From Betaproteobacteria bacterium (GTDB lineage: Bacteria; Pseudomonadota; Gammaproteobacteria; Burkholderiales; CAIKXV01): a DNA stretch of 7,000 nt. The position numbers and the translations under genes are program-made. Shown here piece by piece: positions 1 to 6,958 of the stretch. Where the stretch lies: NCBI GenBank assembly GCA_947456915.1, contig CANGUQ010000196.1, forward strand, positions 1 to 7,000, in the 5' to 3' direction. How positions within the stretch are numbered: position 1 is the first letter of the stretch; every line of letters begins with the position of its first letter. The notes beneath the pieces are model-generated. The model was not told the DNA's origin. It did not search any database and was given only the letters and a program-made list of their open reading frames with translations.

Positions 1-73
1 GCGCGCGGGGCGAAGATCCGCCGCGCTCGCGCTTGTGGCGGGGGCGCCTCGCTGGTGCAGCCGAGCGTGCGCG

Positions 74-105
74 CGCGCCGGACGGACCCGCGTCGGTCCG
101 GCGCG
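74..105. repeat. Inverted repeat, 10-bp GC-rich stem
   Basis: The arm CGCGCCGGAC (74-83) is matched exactly by its reverse complement GTCCGGCGCG (96-105), with a 12-base loop between them. No run of T follows, so this is not a classical intrinsic terminator. It could still form a strong RNA hairpin at the 3' end of an upstream transcript, or be a protein-binding dyad. In DNA this rich in CG steps, a chance 10-bp palindrome is more likely than usual. Confidence 0.4.
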
Positions 106-196
106 GTTGACGGGCATCGAGCAGCGTTCGCGCGTGGTCGCGAAGAACCGTGATTTCGCGCCGTGGCGGGCAGAAACACCGCTGATGGCGACCGAC

Positions 197-202
197 GGAG
201 GG
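197..202 (+). promoter_or_regulatory. Strong Shine-Dalgarno site for the P-II-like gene
   Basis: GGAGGG lies seven bases before the ATG at 210. It is the best ribosome binding site in the window. It fixes the start of this small gene and argues that the ORF is really translated. Confidence 0.75.
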
Positions 203-209
203 CAGTGAC

Positions 210-557
210 ATGAAGGAAGTCAAGGCGATCATCCAGCCAGCGAAACTCGGCCGCGTGAGGGATGCGTTCCGCCTGTTCAGGGGCTTTCCGGGCATGAGCG
301 TGACCAAGGTCGATTGCTGCGGACCCGACGGAACCAGCGAGAACCCGAAGACGATCAGGCAGCAACTCGCCGACTCCTCGACCAAGGTACGCATCGAGAT
401 CGTCTGCGCCGACGAGCAGGTCGGGCGCATCGTCGAAGTGCTGCTCGAGTGCAACCGTACCGGCCAGCCTAACGACGGCATGGTCTGGGTCACCAGCGTC
501 GACCAGAGCATCAAGCTGTGCGACGGAACCTCGGGCTGGGGCACCGCCTGCGATTGA
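210..557 (+). CDS. Divergent, cysteine-rich P-II-like signalling protein
   Basis: A 115-residue protein of the P-II (GlnB/GlnK) superfamily, whose members are trimers that normally sense ATP, ADP and 2-oxoglutarate and control nitrogen metabolism. The N-terminal strand and helix (MKEVKAIIQPAKL, 1-13), the GFPGMSV turn (25-31), the strand KVRIEIV (59-65) and the B-loop region TGQPNDG (84-90) align with GlnB with one inserted residue before position 28 and none in the T-loop. Key residues differ: E. coli Tyr51 is Gln52, Gln39 is Asp40, Arg38 is Pro39, Lys90 is Met91 and Arg103 is Cys104; Lys58 is kept as Lys59. It has six cysteines (36, 37, 66, 81, 104, 114). The GFPG turn recalls the P-II-NG group, whose genes often adjoin metal efflux pumps, but no such pump is seen here. 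I infer no uridylylation and weak or altered nucleotide binding; the ligand and partner are unknown. The strong ribosome binding site at 197-202 supports this start. Confidence 0.8.
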   Translation: MKEVKAIIQPAKLGRVRDAFRLFRGFPGMSVTKVDCCGPDGTSENPKTIRQQLADSSTKVRIEIVCADEQVGRIVEVLLECNRTGQPNDGMVWVTSVDQSIKLCDGTSGWGTACD

Positions 558-599
558 GCGCGGCGGCGGCAGAGCGCGCAGGAGTTCGGGCCGCCGCGC
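558..599. terminator. Inverted repeat directly after the P-II-like stop codon
   Basis: GCGCGGCGGC (558-567) begins at the base after the TGA and is matched exactly by GCCGCCGCGC (590-599) across a 22-base loop. The placement right after a stop suggests an RNA 3'-end hairpin. There is no T run after it and the loop is long, so it is at best a weak or factor-dependent terminator, or a transcript-stabilising stem. Confidence 0.35.
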
Positions 600-641
600 G
601 CGCCCGGCAGGAGCGGCTGCAGGGGCGCGCAGCGGGAGGGT

Positions 642-673
642 GAGCTCAGACGGGCAGGCGGGCGTCTGCTCTC
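642..673 (-). terminator. Possible hairpin downstream of hslO
   Basis: CAGACG (647-652) pairs with CGTCTG (663-668) across a 10-base loop. GAG (642-644) and CTC (671-673) extend the stem beyond a two-base internal loop. It lies about 40 bases past the hslO stop codon when read leftward. It could be an RNA end structure for the glgB-hslO transcript, but it lacks a U tract and the stem is short. Confidence 0.22.
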
Positions 674-713
674 GAGGAGAACCCGGTCTGGCCCGGGCCT
701 GCGGGCAGGGGTG

Positions 714-1586
714 TCAGTGGCGGGTGTGCGATTGCGACGCCGCCGGCGTGGCGGCGAACACCGCGGCTGCGTCCACCGGGTCGAAGCGCCAGACGCGGTA
801 GCAGAACTCGCAGGTCACCTCGACCCGCCCCTGCTCGGCGATGACCGACTGCACCTCCTGCGGGCCGAGCATCTTCAGCATCGACTCCACTCGCGTGCGC
901 GAACACGAGCAGCGAAACGACAGCGGCTGCGCGTCGAACAGACGCAGATCTTCCTCGTGAAACAGACGGCGCAGCAGTGTCTGCGCCGGCAGGCCGAGAA
1001 GTTCGGCCGGCTGCAGCGTGTCGGCGAGCATCCGCACGCGGGTCCAGCGATCGGCGTCCTCGTCGCGTGCCTCGGGCAGCCGCTGCAGCAGCATGCCCGC
1101 AGCACCGGTTGCGTCGGCTGCCAGCAGCATCGTGGTCTCGATCTGCTCCGACTGCAGCATGTAGTGCATCAGCATCTGCGCAACGCTGTCTCCGCGCACC
1201 TCGACCACGCCCTGATAGCTCTGCGAGCCGTCGGGCTGGATCAGCGTGATCGCGCAGCGCGCCTCGCGCAGCAGCGCGCGCACGCCTGCCGCGGCAGCGG
1301 GCGGTTCGCTCCACTTGGCCGTCGCGCGCAGCGTGCCCTCGCTCGTGCACTCGACCACCATCAGCCGGGTCGGGTTGCTGCCCTGTACCTGCAGTACAAG
1401 CGCACCGTCGAACTTGAGCGTCGCGGCGAGCAGCGCGCACGCGGCCATCGCCTCGCCGAGCAGCGTGCGCAGCACCGGCGGATAGTCGTGGCGTTCGAGC
1501 ACGGCGCGCCAGGTCGCCTGCAGGTGCACCAGCTCGCCGCGGATCGGAGTGCCTTCGAACAGGAAACGCTGGATCGAGTCGGTCAT
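714..1586 (-). CDS. hslO: Hsp33, redox-regulated holdase chaperone
   Basis: A 290-residue cytoplasmic chaperone of the Hsp33 family, close to the usual length of about 290. Under oxidising stress its zinc centre forms disulfides and the protein unfolds into an active holdase. The zinc ligands are all present as CxC (Cys226, Cys228) and CxxC (Cys259, Cys262), matching E. coli Cys232, 234, 265 and 268 in order and spacing. The N-terminal core is typical: QRFLFEGTPIRGELVHL near the start, LLAATLKFDGALVLQVQG near 53-70, SYQGVVEVRGD in the middle and a GMLLQRLPE segment. The start ATG is 10 bases after the glgB stop and has no clear Shine-Dalgarno sequence, which suggests translation coupled to glgB. 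The pairing implies co-expression of an oxidative-stress chaperone with a glycogen enzyme. The final residues after the zinc domain are alanine-rich and not conserved. Confidence 0.96.
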   Translation of the reverse strand: MTDSIQRFLFEGTPIRGELVHLQATWRAVLERHDYPPVLRTLLGEAMAACALLAATLKFDGALVLQVQGSNPTRLMVVECTSEGTLRATAKWSEPPAAAAGVRALLREARCAITLIQPDGSQSYQGVVEVRGDSVAQMLMHYMLQSEQIETTMLLAADATGAAGMLLQRLPEARDEDADRWTRVRMLADTLQPAELLGLPAQTLLRRLFHEEDLRLFDAQPLSFRCSCSRTRVESMLKMLGPQEVQSVIAEQGRVEVTCEFCYRVWRFDPVDAAAVFAATPAASQSHTRH

Positions 1587-1596
1587 CGGCAGGTAC

Positions 1597-3855
1597 TCAG
1601 TTCGCGGGTTGCAGCACCAGCGCCGCGAGCGGCGGCAGCGTGAGTTCGAGCGAGGCAGGCTGTCCGGACCACGCGAGGCCGGTAGCCTGCACGTGGCCGG
1701 CGTTGCCCAGATTGCTGCCCCCGTACAGCGACGAGTCGCTGTTGAGGATCTCCCGGTAATCCCCCGGCGAGGGGACGCCGATGCGGTAGGCGCTGCGCGG
1801 GACGGGCGTGAAGTTCAGCGCGATCACCACGTGCCGACCGTCGCGCGCGCGGCGGACGAAGGTCAGCACCGACTGCTCGGCATCGTTGCAGTCGATCCAC
1901 TCGAAGCCTGCCGCGTCGAAGTCGAGCTGATGCAGCGCCGGCTCGTTGCGATAGAGCCGGTTCAGGTCGCGCACGAGATCGCGGATACCCCGATGCCAGC
2001 CCAACGCGAGCAGCCACCAGTCCAGCTCCTGCTGCGAGTTCCACTCGCGACCCTGTCCGAACTCGTTGCCCATGAACGAGAGCTTGCGACCGGGCGACAG
2101 CGCCTGCAGGCTGAGCAGCAGGCGCAGCCCCGCGAAGCGCTGCCAGGCGTCGCCGGGCATGCGGTCGAGCAGCGAGCGCTTGCCGTGCACGACCTCGTCG
2201 TGAGACAGCGGCAGCACGAAGTTCTCGGTGTAGGCGTAGAGCTGGCCGAACGTGAGCTGGTGATGGTGATACCGGCGGTGCACCGGGTCGCGCCCGAAAT
2301 AGGACAGGGTGTCGTGCATCCACCCCATGTTCCACTTCATCGAGAACCCGAGTCCGCCGAGCCATCCCGGACGCGACACCATCGGCCAGGCGGTGGACTC
2401 CTCGGCGAAGGTGAGGGCACCCGGAAACTCGCCGTGCACGAGGGCGTTGAGTTCGCGCAGGAAGTCGATCGCGCCAAGATTCTCGCGCCCGCCGTAGCGA
2501 TTGGGCAGCCACTCGCCCTCCTTGCGCGAGTAGTCGAGGTACAGCATGGAGGCGACCGCGTCCACACGCAGTCCGTCGAAGTGGAACTCCGACAGCCACC
2601 AGCTTGCCGACGAGAGCAGGAAGCTGCGCACTTCGGTGCGTTCGAAGTTGAACACGCAGGTTCCCCAGTCGGGGTGAAGACCGAGGCGGGGGTCGTCGTG
2701 CTCGTACAGCGCGGTTCCGTCGAATCGCGCGAGCGCGAACGGATCGCTGGGAAAGTGCCCGGGGACCCAGTCCAGGATCACGCCCAGCCCCGCGCGGTGG
2801 CAGCAGTCGATCAGGTACTTGAGGTCGTCGGCACTGCCGAAGCGGCTGGTGGGCGCGAAGTAGCCCACGCTCTGGTAGCCCCACGACTCGTCGAGCGGAT
2901 GCTCGGTCAGCGGCAGGAACTCGATGTGGGTGTAGCCGAGATCCACGGCGTAGGGCACCAGCGCGTCGGCCAGTTCGCGATAGCTGTAGAAGCGTCCGTC
3001 AGGGTGGCGCCGCCACGAGCCGGCGTGCACCTCGTAGATGCTGATCGGCTGCTCCAGCCAGTTCGCTGCAGCGCGCTGCGCCAGCCACTGCTGATCGCTC
3101 CAGGCGTGCGTCGTCGCCGCCGGCGTCACGCTGGCGTTGCCCGGGCGTACTTCGTAGCGCTGACCGTACGGGTCGCTGCGGCAGAACACGGCGCCGCTGT
3201 CGCGGTTGCGAACCTCGTAGCGATACAGCGTGTCCTCCGGCAGATCGGGCATGAACAGTTCCCAGACGCCCGAGTTGCCGCGCGCGCGCATCGGGTTGAC
3301 CCGTCCGTCCCACTGGTTCCAGTCGCCGATCACGCTCACCCGCTCGGCATTCGGAGCCCAGACGGCGAACCGAAATCCCGCCACCGGGCCGTGCGCGGTA
3401 CGCAGACAACCCAGCGTCCGCCACGCCTGGGTGAGCCGCCCCTGGTTGAACAGATACAGGTCGTCCTCGCCGATCTGCGCGGCGAAGGAGTAGGGATCGT
3501 GCCAGGTGCGTGTGCTGCCGTCGTCGAAGGTGACGCGCAGCCGGTACGGCCACGCGGGCGGCGCATCGCCGTGCCATTCGAACAGGCCGGTCCTGCCGCG
3601 CGGGGACAGCGCTTGCGCCGAGCTGTCGTCCGCGCCAGCCGCGAGCAGGGCGATGCTGCGTGCCCGGGGCTCGAACACGCGCAGCCGGCAGCCTGCCGCC
3701 TCGGCGTGCACGCCGAGGAAGCCGAACGGGTCGTGCAGCCGTCCCTCGGTCAGGGCGCGCAGCGGCGCGCCGAGCTCGTCAGGAACATCGTCTGCAGCCG
3801 CCGGCGCCGGAACGCCGGACGGGCCGTTGACTTGCACAGTCGGGTCGTGTCTCAT
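1597..3855 (-). CDS. glgB: 1,4-alpha-glucan branching enzyme GlgB (GH13)
   Basis: A 752-residue glycogen branching enzyme that transfers alpha-1,4 chain segments to make alpha-1,6 branches; E. coli GlgB has 728 residues. A variable proline/alanine-rich leader of about 30 residues precedes a first CBM48-like domain (from about 33, with HDPFGFLG at 41-48). A second CBM48 domain follows (about 145-240, with VWAPNA around Trp166 and GDWNQWDG around 178-184). The GH13 barrel has region I DWVPGH (Asp362, His367), nucleophile Asp432 in RVDAVASM, acid/base Glu485 in FAEES, and Asp553 in SHDEVVHGK. The 53- and 121-residue spacings from nucleophile to the other two equal those of E. coli Asp405, Glu458 and Asp526. 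A C-terminal beta domain ends in [13 protein letters not shown]. All catalytic residues are intact. The ATG lacks a good Shine-Dalgarno site. hslO follows after 10 bases, and glgC diverges across 38 bases. Its promoter probably lies within the start of glgC, but I could not identify it. Confidence 0.97.
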   Translation of the reverse strand: MRHDPTVQVNGPSGVPAPAAADDVPDELGAPLRALTEGRLHDPFGFLGVHAEAAGCRLRVFEPRARSIALLAAGADDSSAQALSPRGRTGLFEWHGDAPPAWPYRLRVTFDDGSTRTWHDPYSFAAQIGEDDLYLFNQGRLTQAWRTLGCLRTAHGPVAGFRFAVWAPNAERVSVIGDWNQWDGRVNPMRARGNSGVWELFMPDLPEDTLYRYEVRNRDSGAVFCRSDPYGQRYEVRPGNASVTPAATTHAWSDQQWLAQRAAANWLEQPISIYEVHAGSWRRHPDGRFYSYRELADALVPYAVDLGYTHIEFLPLTEHPLDESWGYQSVGYFAPTSRFGSADDLKYLIDCCHRAGLGVILDWVPGHFPSDPFALARFDGTALYEHDDPRLGLHPDWGTCVFNFERTEVRSFLLSSASWWLSEFHFDGLRVDAVASMLYLDYSRKEGEWLPNRYGGRENLGAIDFLRELNALVHGEFPGALTFAEESTAWPMVSRPGWLGGLGFSMKWNMGWMHDTLSYFGRDPVHRRYHHHQLTFGQLYAYTENFVLPLSHDEVVHGKRSLLDRMPGDAWQRFAGLRLLLSLQALSPGRKLSFMGNEFGQGREWNSQQELDWWLLALGWHRGIRDLVRDLNRLYRNEPALHQLDFDAAGFEWIDCNDAEQSVLTFVRRARDGRHVVIALNFTPVPRSAYRIGVPSPGDYREILNSDSSLYGGSNLGNAGHVQATGLAWSGQPASLELTLPPLAALVLQPAN
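3827..3855 (+). promoter_or_regulatory. Candidate sigma-70 promoter for glgC inside the glgB 5' end
   Basis: TTGACT (3827-3832) is a five-of-six match to the -35 consensus. After a 17-base spacer comes TCTCAT (3850-3855), a four-of-six match to the -10 consensus. Transcription would start near 3862, giving a glgC leader of about 32 bases. The -10 box would overlap the glgB start codon on the other strand, so the two genes could interfere. The -10 match is weak and this was found by eye. Confidence 0.25.
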
Positions 3856-3870
3856 GGTCCGAGTTAGGAT

Positions 3871-3887
3871 ACAGGACAGGAGCAGGA
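3871..3887 (+). promoter_or_regulatory. glgC ribosome binding region with three CAGGA copies
   Basis: CAGGA occurs at 3872-3876, 3877-3881 and 3883-3887, just before the ATG at 3894. The second copy gives AGGAG eleven bases from the ATG, and the third gives AGGA six bases from it. Either could serve as the Shine-Dalgarno site, and they support the ATG at 3894 as the glgC start. Confidence 0.55.
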
Positions 3888-3893
3888 TCGCCG

Positions 3894-5225
3894 ATGACGC
3901 CGTTGACCCCCGAGAATCGCGAGCGCGCGGCGTCCGCCATTGCCCAGGCCGAGGGCGCGGGCAACCCGCGTTTCGTGAGCCAGCTCACCAAGCGCGCGTT
4001 CGCGCTGGTGCTCGCCGGGGGACGCGGTTCGCGCCTGCGCCAGCTGACCGACTGGCGGGCCAAGCCGGGGCTGGCCTTCGGCGGCAAGTTCAAGATCATC
4101 GACTTCGCGCTGTCGAACTGCGTGAACTCGGGCGTGCGCCGCATCGGTGTCGCCACGCAGTACAAGGCGCACAGCCTGATCCAGCACATCCAGCGCGGCT
4201 GGAGCTTCCTCGACGGTCGCTTCGACGAGTTCGTGCAGCTGCTGCCGGCGCAGCAGCGGGTGGAGGAGTCGTGGTATCGCGGGACGGCCGATGCCATCTT
4301 CCAGAACCTGGACATCCTGCGCGAGCACGCACCCGAGCACGTGGTGATCCTCGCCGGTGACCACGTGTACAAGATGGACTACGGCAAGCTGCTCGCCTGG
4401 CACGTGAGCCGGCAGGCCGATCTGACCGTCGCCTGCATCGAGGTGCCGCGCGAGGAAGCGCGCGGGTTCGGGGTGATGGCGGTCGATGACAACGACCGCG
4501 TCACCCAGTTCCACGAGAAGCCGCCCGATCCGCCGGCGATTCCGGGCGATCCGCAGCGCTCGCTCGCGAGCATGGGGATCTACGTGTTCAATGCGGCGTT
4601 CCTCTACGAGCAGGTGATCCGCGACGCCGACGAGCCGCGCTCGACGCACGACTTCGGCAACGACGTCATCCCCTATCTGGTGCCGCGCTATCGCGTGTTC
4701 GCGCACCGCTTCGCGGAGAGCTGCGTACGCGCCCCCGGCGAAGAGCCGTACTGGCGCGACGTGGGCACCATCGATGCGTTCTGGCAGGCCAATCTCGAAC
4801 TCACGCGGGTCACGCCGGCGCTCAACCTGTACGACAGCAGCTGGCCGATCTGGACTTATCAGGAGCAGCTGCCGCCGGCGAAGTTCGTGTTCGACGAGGA
4901 GGACCGGCGCGGCATGGCGGTGGATTCGCTGATCTCGGGCGGATGCATCATCAGCGGCTCGCTGGTGCGCGGCTCGCTGCTGTACTCCGGCGTACACACC
5001 CACTCGTACTCGTCCATCGACCAGTCGGTACTGCTGTCGAACGTCGACGTCGGGCGGCACGCTCAGCTGCTGCGCGTGATCGTCGACGAAGGCGCGCGCA
5101 TTCCCGAGGGCATGGTGATCGGCTACGACCGTGAAGAGGACGCGAAGCGTTTCCACGTGTCGGAAGGGGGCATCACGCTGGTCACCGCGCAGATGCTGGG
5201 CCAGCAGCACCGGCGCGTGCGCTGA
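3894..5225 (+). CDS. glgC: Glucose-1-phosphate adenylyltransferase GlgC
   Basis: A 443-residue ADP-glucose pyrophosphorylase that makes ADP-glucose from ATP and glucose 1-phosphate, the committed step of bacterial glycogen synthesis; E. coli GlgC has 431 residues. The nucleotidyltransferase motif GGRGSRL (42-48) is followed by RAKP (55-58) and [14 protein letters not shown] (63-76). The catalytic aspartate is Asp156 in LAGDHVYK and the glucose-1-phosphate lysine is Lys209 in HEKPP, matching E. coli Asp142 and Lys195. SMGIYVF (226-232) and YWRDVGT are also present. A left-handed beta-helix C-terminal domain carries the repeated SGG, SGS and SGV turns and ends in [17 protein letters not shown]. 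The position of the E. coli activator-site Lys39 is Trp54, in the LTDWRAKP variant I recall from other proteobacteria, so allosteric control may differ from E. coli. It diverges from glgB and is followed after 8 bases by the GH57 gene, probably in one operon. Confidence 0.97.
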   Translation: MTPLTPENRERAASAIAQAEGAGNPRFVSQLTKRAFALVLAGGRGSRLRQLTDWRAKPGLAFGGKFKIIDFALSNCVNSGVRRIGVATQYKAHSLIQHIQRGWSFLDGRFDEFVQLLPAQQRVEESWYRGTADAIFQNLDILREHAPEHVVILAGDHVYKMDYGKLLAWHVSRQADLTVACIEVPREEARGFGVMAVDDNDRVTQFHEKPPDPPAIPGDPQRSLASMGIYVFNAAFLYEQVIRDADEPRSTHDFGNDVIPYLVPRYRVFAHRFAESCVRAPGEEPYWRDVGTIDAFWQANLELTRVTPALNLYDSSWPIWTYQEQLPPAKFVFDEEDRRGMAVDSLISGGCIISGSLVRGSLLYSGVHTHSYSSIDQSVLLSNVDVGRHAQLLRVIVDEGARIPEGMVIGYDREEDAKRFHVSEGGITLVTAQMLGQQHRRVR

Positions 5226-5233
5226 GCGGCGAC

Positions 5234-6958
5234 GTGAGCAAGCGTCTCGATCTGGTGCTGTTCTGGCACATGCACCAGCCCGACTATCGCGATGCGCAGA
5301 CCGGCGAGTTCCGTCTGCCCTGGGTGTACCTGCACGCGCTGAAGGACTACAGCGACATGGCGGCGCACCTCGAACGCCATCCCCAGATGCGCGCAGTGGT
5401 GAACTTCGTGCCGGTGCTGCTGCGCCAGCTCGACGACTACTGCGATCAGTTCGCGACCGGCCAGTGGCGTGATCCGCTGCTGCGCGCGCTGGCAGCCAAC
5501 AGCGGCGAGACGCTCTGTGCTTCCGATCGCGCGCAGGTGCTCGACCTGTGCTTTCGCGCCAACGCGCGCACGATGATCGAGCCGTTCGCCGGCTACGCCC
5601 GGCTCGCGGAACTGCACCGCCGCTGTACCGCCGACGGTGTCGACGTCAGCCACTACCTGTCGGGCACCTATCTCACCGACCTCGCGACCTGGTATCACCT
5701 CGCGTGGACGGGGGAGACGCTGCGCCAGGACGAGCCGCTGCTGCGTCGGCTGTTCGCGCGCGGCAATTCGTTCGACGCGTCCGAGCGGCAGTCGCTGCTT
5801 GCACTCGTCGGCCGCGAGGTCGCGCGCGTGGTACCGCGGTGGCGCGCGCTCGCCGAGCGCGGCCAGGTCGAGCTGTCGAGCACGCCGGACTGTCATCCGC
5901 TCGCGCCGCTGATGATCGACTTCGCCGCCGCGCGCGCCACGCAGCCGCAGTGTTCACTGCCGCGCGCGCGCCGCTATCCGGGCGGCGCAGCCCGGGTGAG
6001 CGCCCATGTCGAGCGTGCGTTCGCCGAGCACGCGCATCGTTTCGGGGCTGCCCCGCGGGGAATCTGGCCGGCCGAGGGCGCGGTCTCGGCGCCGGTGTGC
6101 GCGCTGCTCGAGCAGCACGGCAGCCGCTGGGCAGCCACCGGCGAGGGTGTGCTGATGAACAGCCTGCACGCGGCAGGCCTCGCGCCGGGGCCGCAGATGC
6201 GTGAATGCATGCTGTACCGGCCCTATGTTCTCGCCCCGGCCGGAACGAGCCCGGACGCTTCGGCCTTGCGGTTGTTCTTCCGCGACGACCGTCTTTCCGA
6301 TCTCATCGGTTTCGACTACGCGCGCCGCCACAGCGGCGAGGCGGCCGCCCAGTTCGTGGCCGAACTCGAGTCGATCGCCGCGGGCTGGGAGCAGCCGGCA
6401 GTGCCGGTGGTGAGCGTGATGCTCGACGGCGAGAACGCGTGGGAGCACTTTCCCTACAACGGCTACTACTTCCTCGACGAGCTCTACCGGCGGCTCGCCG
6501 CGCATCCGGTGATCCGGCCGACGACGTTTGCCGCCGTGCTCGAGAGCGGAGCACCGGCGGCGCCGCTGCCGGCGCTCACTCCGGGCAGCTGGGTGTACGG
6601 CGATCTCGCCACCTGGCTCGGTGCGCCCGAAAAGAACCGTGCGTGGGATCTGCTGGCAGCGGCGAAGTCGGCCTACGACGGGGTGATCGACACGCTGTCG
6701 CCAGCCGCGCGCGCCGAGGCCGAGCGCCGCCTGTCGGTGTGCGAGGGCTCGGACTGGTTCTGGTGGTTCGGCGACTACAACCCCGAGCAGACGATCGCGA
6801 GCTTCGACCTGCTGTTTCGGACCCACCTGTCGCGGCTCTACGACAGCCTCGGTCTGCCGGTACCGGCGGAGCTGGCCGAGCGCATTCACGCGGCGAACGT
6901 GGGCGGCGAGGCCGAGGGTGGTGGGTCGATGCGCCGCGGGAGCGCGGCAGGCGGCTGA
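5234..6958 (+). CDS. GH57 family glycoside hydrolase acting on alpha-glucan
   Basis: A 574-residue cytoplasmic-looking enzyme (no signal peptide) of glycoside hydrolase family 57, which includes retaining alpha-amylases, amylopullulanases, 4-alpha-glucanotransferases and branching enzymes. All five family regions are visible: HMHQP (12-16), the VELSSTPDCHPL segment with Glu213 and His221, GIWPAEG with the probable nucleophile Glu281, MLDGENAWE with the probable acid/base Asp398, and DWFWWFGD (507-514). The Glu-to-Asp spacing of 117 is nearer to the amylopullulanase type than to the GH57 branching or T. litoralis glucanotransferase types as I remember them, but this does not settle the specificity. 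The start is GTG at 5234, needed to include the HMHQP strand; it lies 8 bases after the glgC stop with only a weak GAGCGG ahead, so translation is probably coupled. The last 20 or so residues are a glycine-rich, probably disordered tail. I infer a role in trimming or remodelling glycogen. Confidence 0.9.
   Translation: MSKRLDLVLFWHMHQPDYRDAQTGEFRLPWVYLHALKDYSDMAAHLERHPQMRAVVNFVPVLLRQLDDYCDQFATGQWRDPLLRALAANSGETLCASDRAQVLDLCFRANARTMIEPFAGYARLAELHRRCTADGVDVSHYLSGTYLTDLATWYHLAWTGETLRQDEPLLRRLFARGNSFDASERQSLLALVGREVARVVPRWRALAERGQVELSSTPDCHPLAPLMIDFAAARATQPQCSLPRARRYPGGAARVSAHVERAFAEHAHRFGAAPRGIWPAEGAVSAPVCALLEQHGSRWAATGEGVLMNSLHAAGLAPGPQMRECMLYRPYVLAPAGTSPDASALRLFFRDDRLSDLIGFDYARRHSGEAAAQFVAELESIAAGWEQPAVPVVSVMLDGENAWEHFPYNGYYFLDELYRRLAAHPVIRPTTFAAVLESGAPAAPLPALTPGSWVYGDLATWLGAPEKNRAWDLLAAAKSAYDGVIDTLSPAARAEAERRLSVCEGSDWFWWFGDYNPEQTIASFDLLFRTHLSRLYDSLGLPVPAELAERIHAANVGGEAEGGGSMRRGSAAGG

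Larger units (their letters stand above)
1..209. other. Upstream non-coding or unresolved stretch
   Basis: I cannot support a gene here. Two plus-strand frames are open from the left edge, one ending in TGA at 108-110 and one in TGA at 206-208. Both translate to arginine- and alanine-rich sequence typical of chance open frames in GC-rich DNA, and neither resembles a family I know. The tail of an upstream gene ending at 110 is possible but unproven. A TTGACG at 107-112 looks like a -35 box, but nothing like a -10 box lies 16-18 bases further on, so I do not call a promoter. The stretch contains the inverted repeat at 74-105 and ends in the ribosome binding site of the next gene. Confidence 0.5.
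558..713. other. Convergent intergenic region
   Basis: The 3' ends of the rightward P-II-like gene and the leftward hslO gene face each other across this 156-base gap. I find no gene in it. It carries the inverted repeats at 558-599 and 642-673. No T- or A-rich tract is present on either strand, so if transcription ends here it does so without a classical intrinsic terminator. Confidence 0.6.

Noticed and set aside
36..41. The CCGPDG segment of the P-II-like protein resembles the CGPEG redox loop of the carbon-regulating P-II protein SbtB
   Set aside because: In SbtB the motif is at the C-terminus with a second cysteine after it; here it lies at the base of the T-loop (protein residues 36-41, bases about 315-332) without that partner, so I treat the likeness as coincidence.
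107..135. TTGACG as a -35 box for the P-II-like gene
   Set aside because: No sequence resembling a -10 box lies 16 to 18 bases downstream; the region there is GC-rich (around 130-135).
1549..3867. A 772-codon open frame on the plus strand, antisense to almost all of glgB
   Set aside because: It lies opposite a gene with all catalytic residues intact, its translation is a low-complexity mix of Arg, Ala, Val and Glu with no recognisable domain, and long antisense open frames are expected from strong G/C third-position bias.
3864..5210. A 448-codon open frame on the minus strand, antisense to glgC
   Set aside because: It mirrors the glgC coding frame, has no recognisable motif, and has the same codon-bias explanation.
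5954..6889. A 311-codon open frame on the minus strand within the GH57 gene
   Set aside because: The sense frame holds conserved GH57 regions 3 to 5, and the antisense product looks like composition-driven noise.
6933..6948. Six-bp hairpin GCCGCG / CGCGGC with a four-base loop near the GH57 3' end
   Set aside because: It lies before the stop codon inside the glycine- and arginine-rich tail, has no following T run, and is easily produced by chance in such GC-rich sequence.
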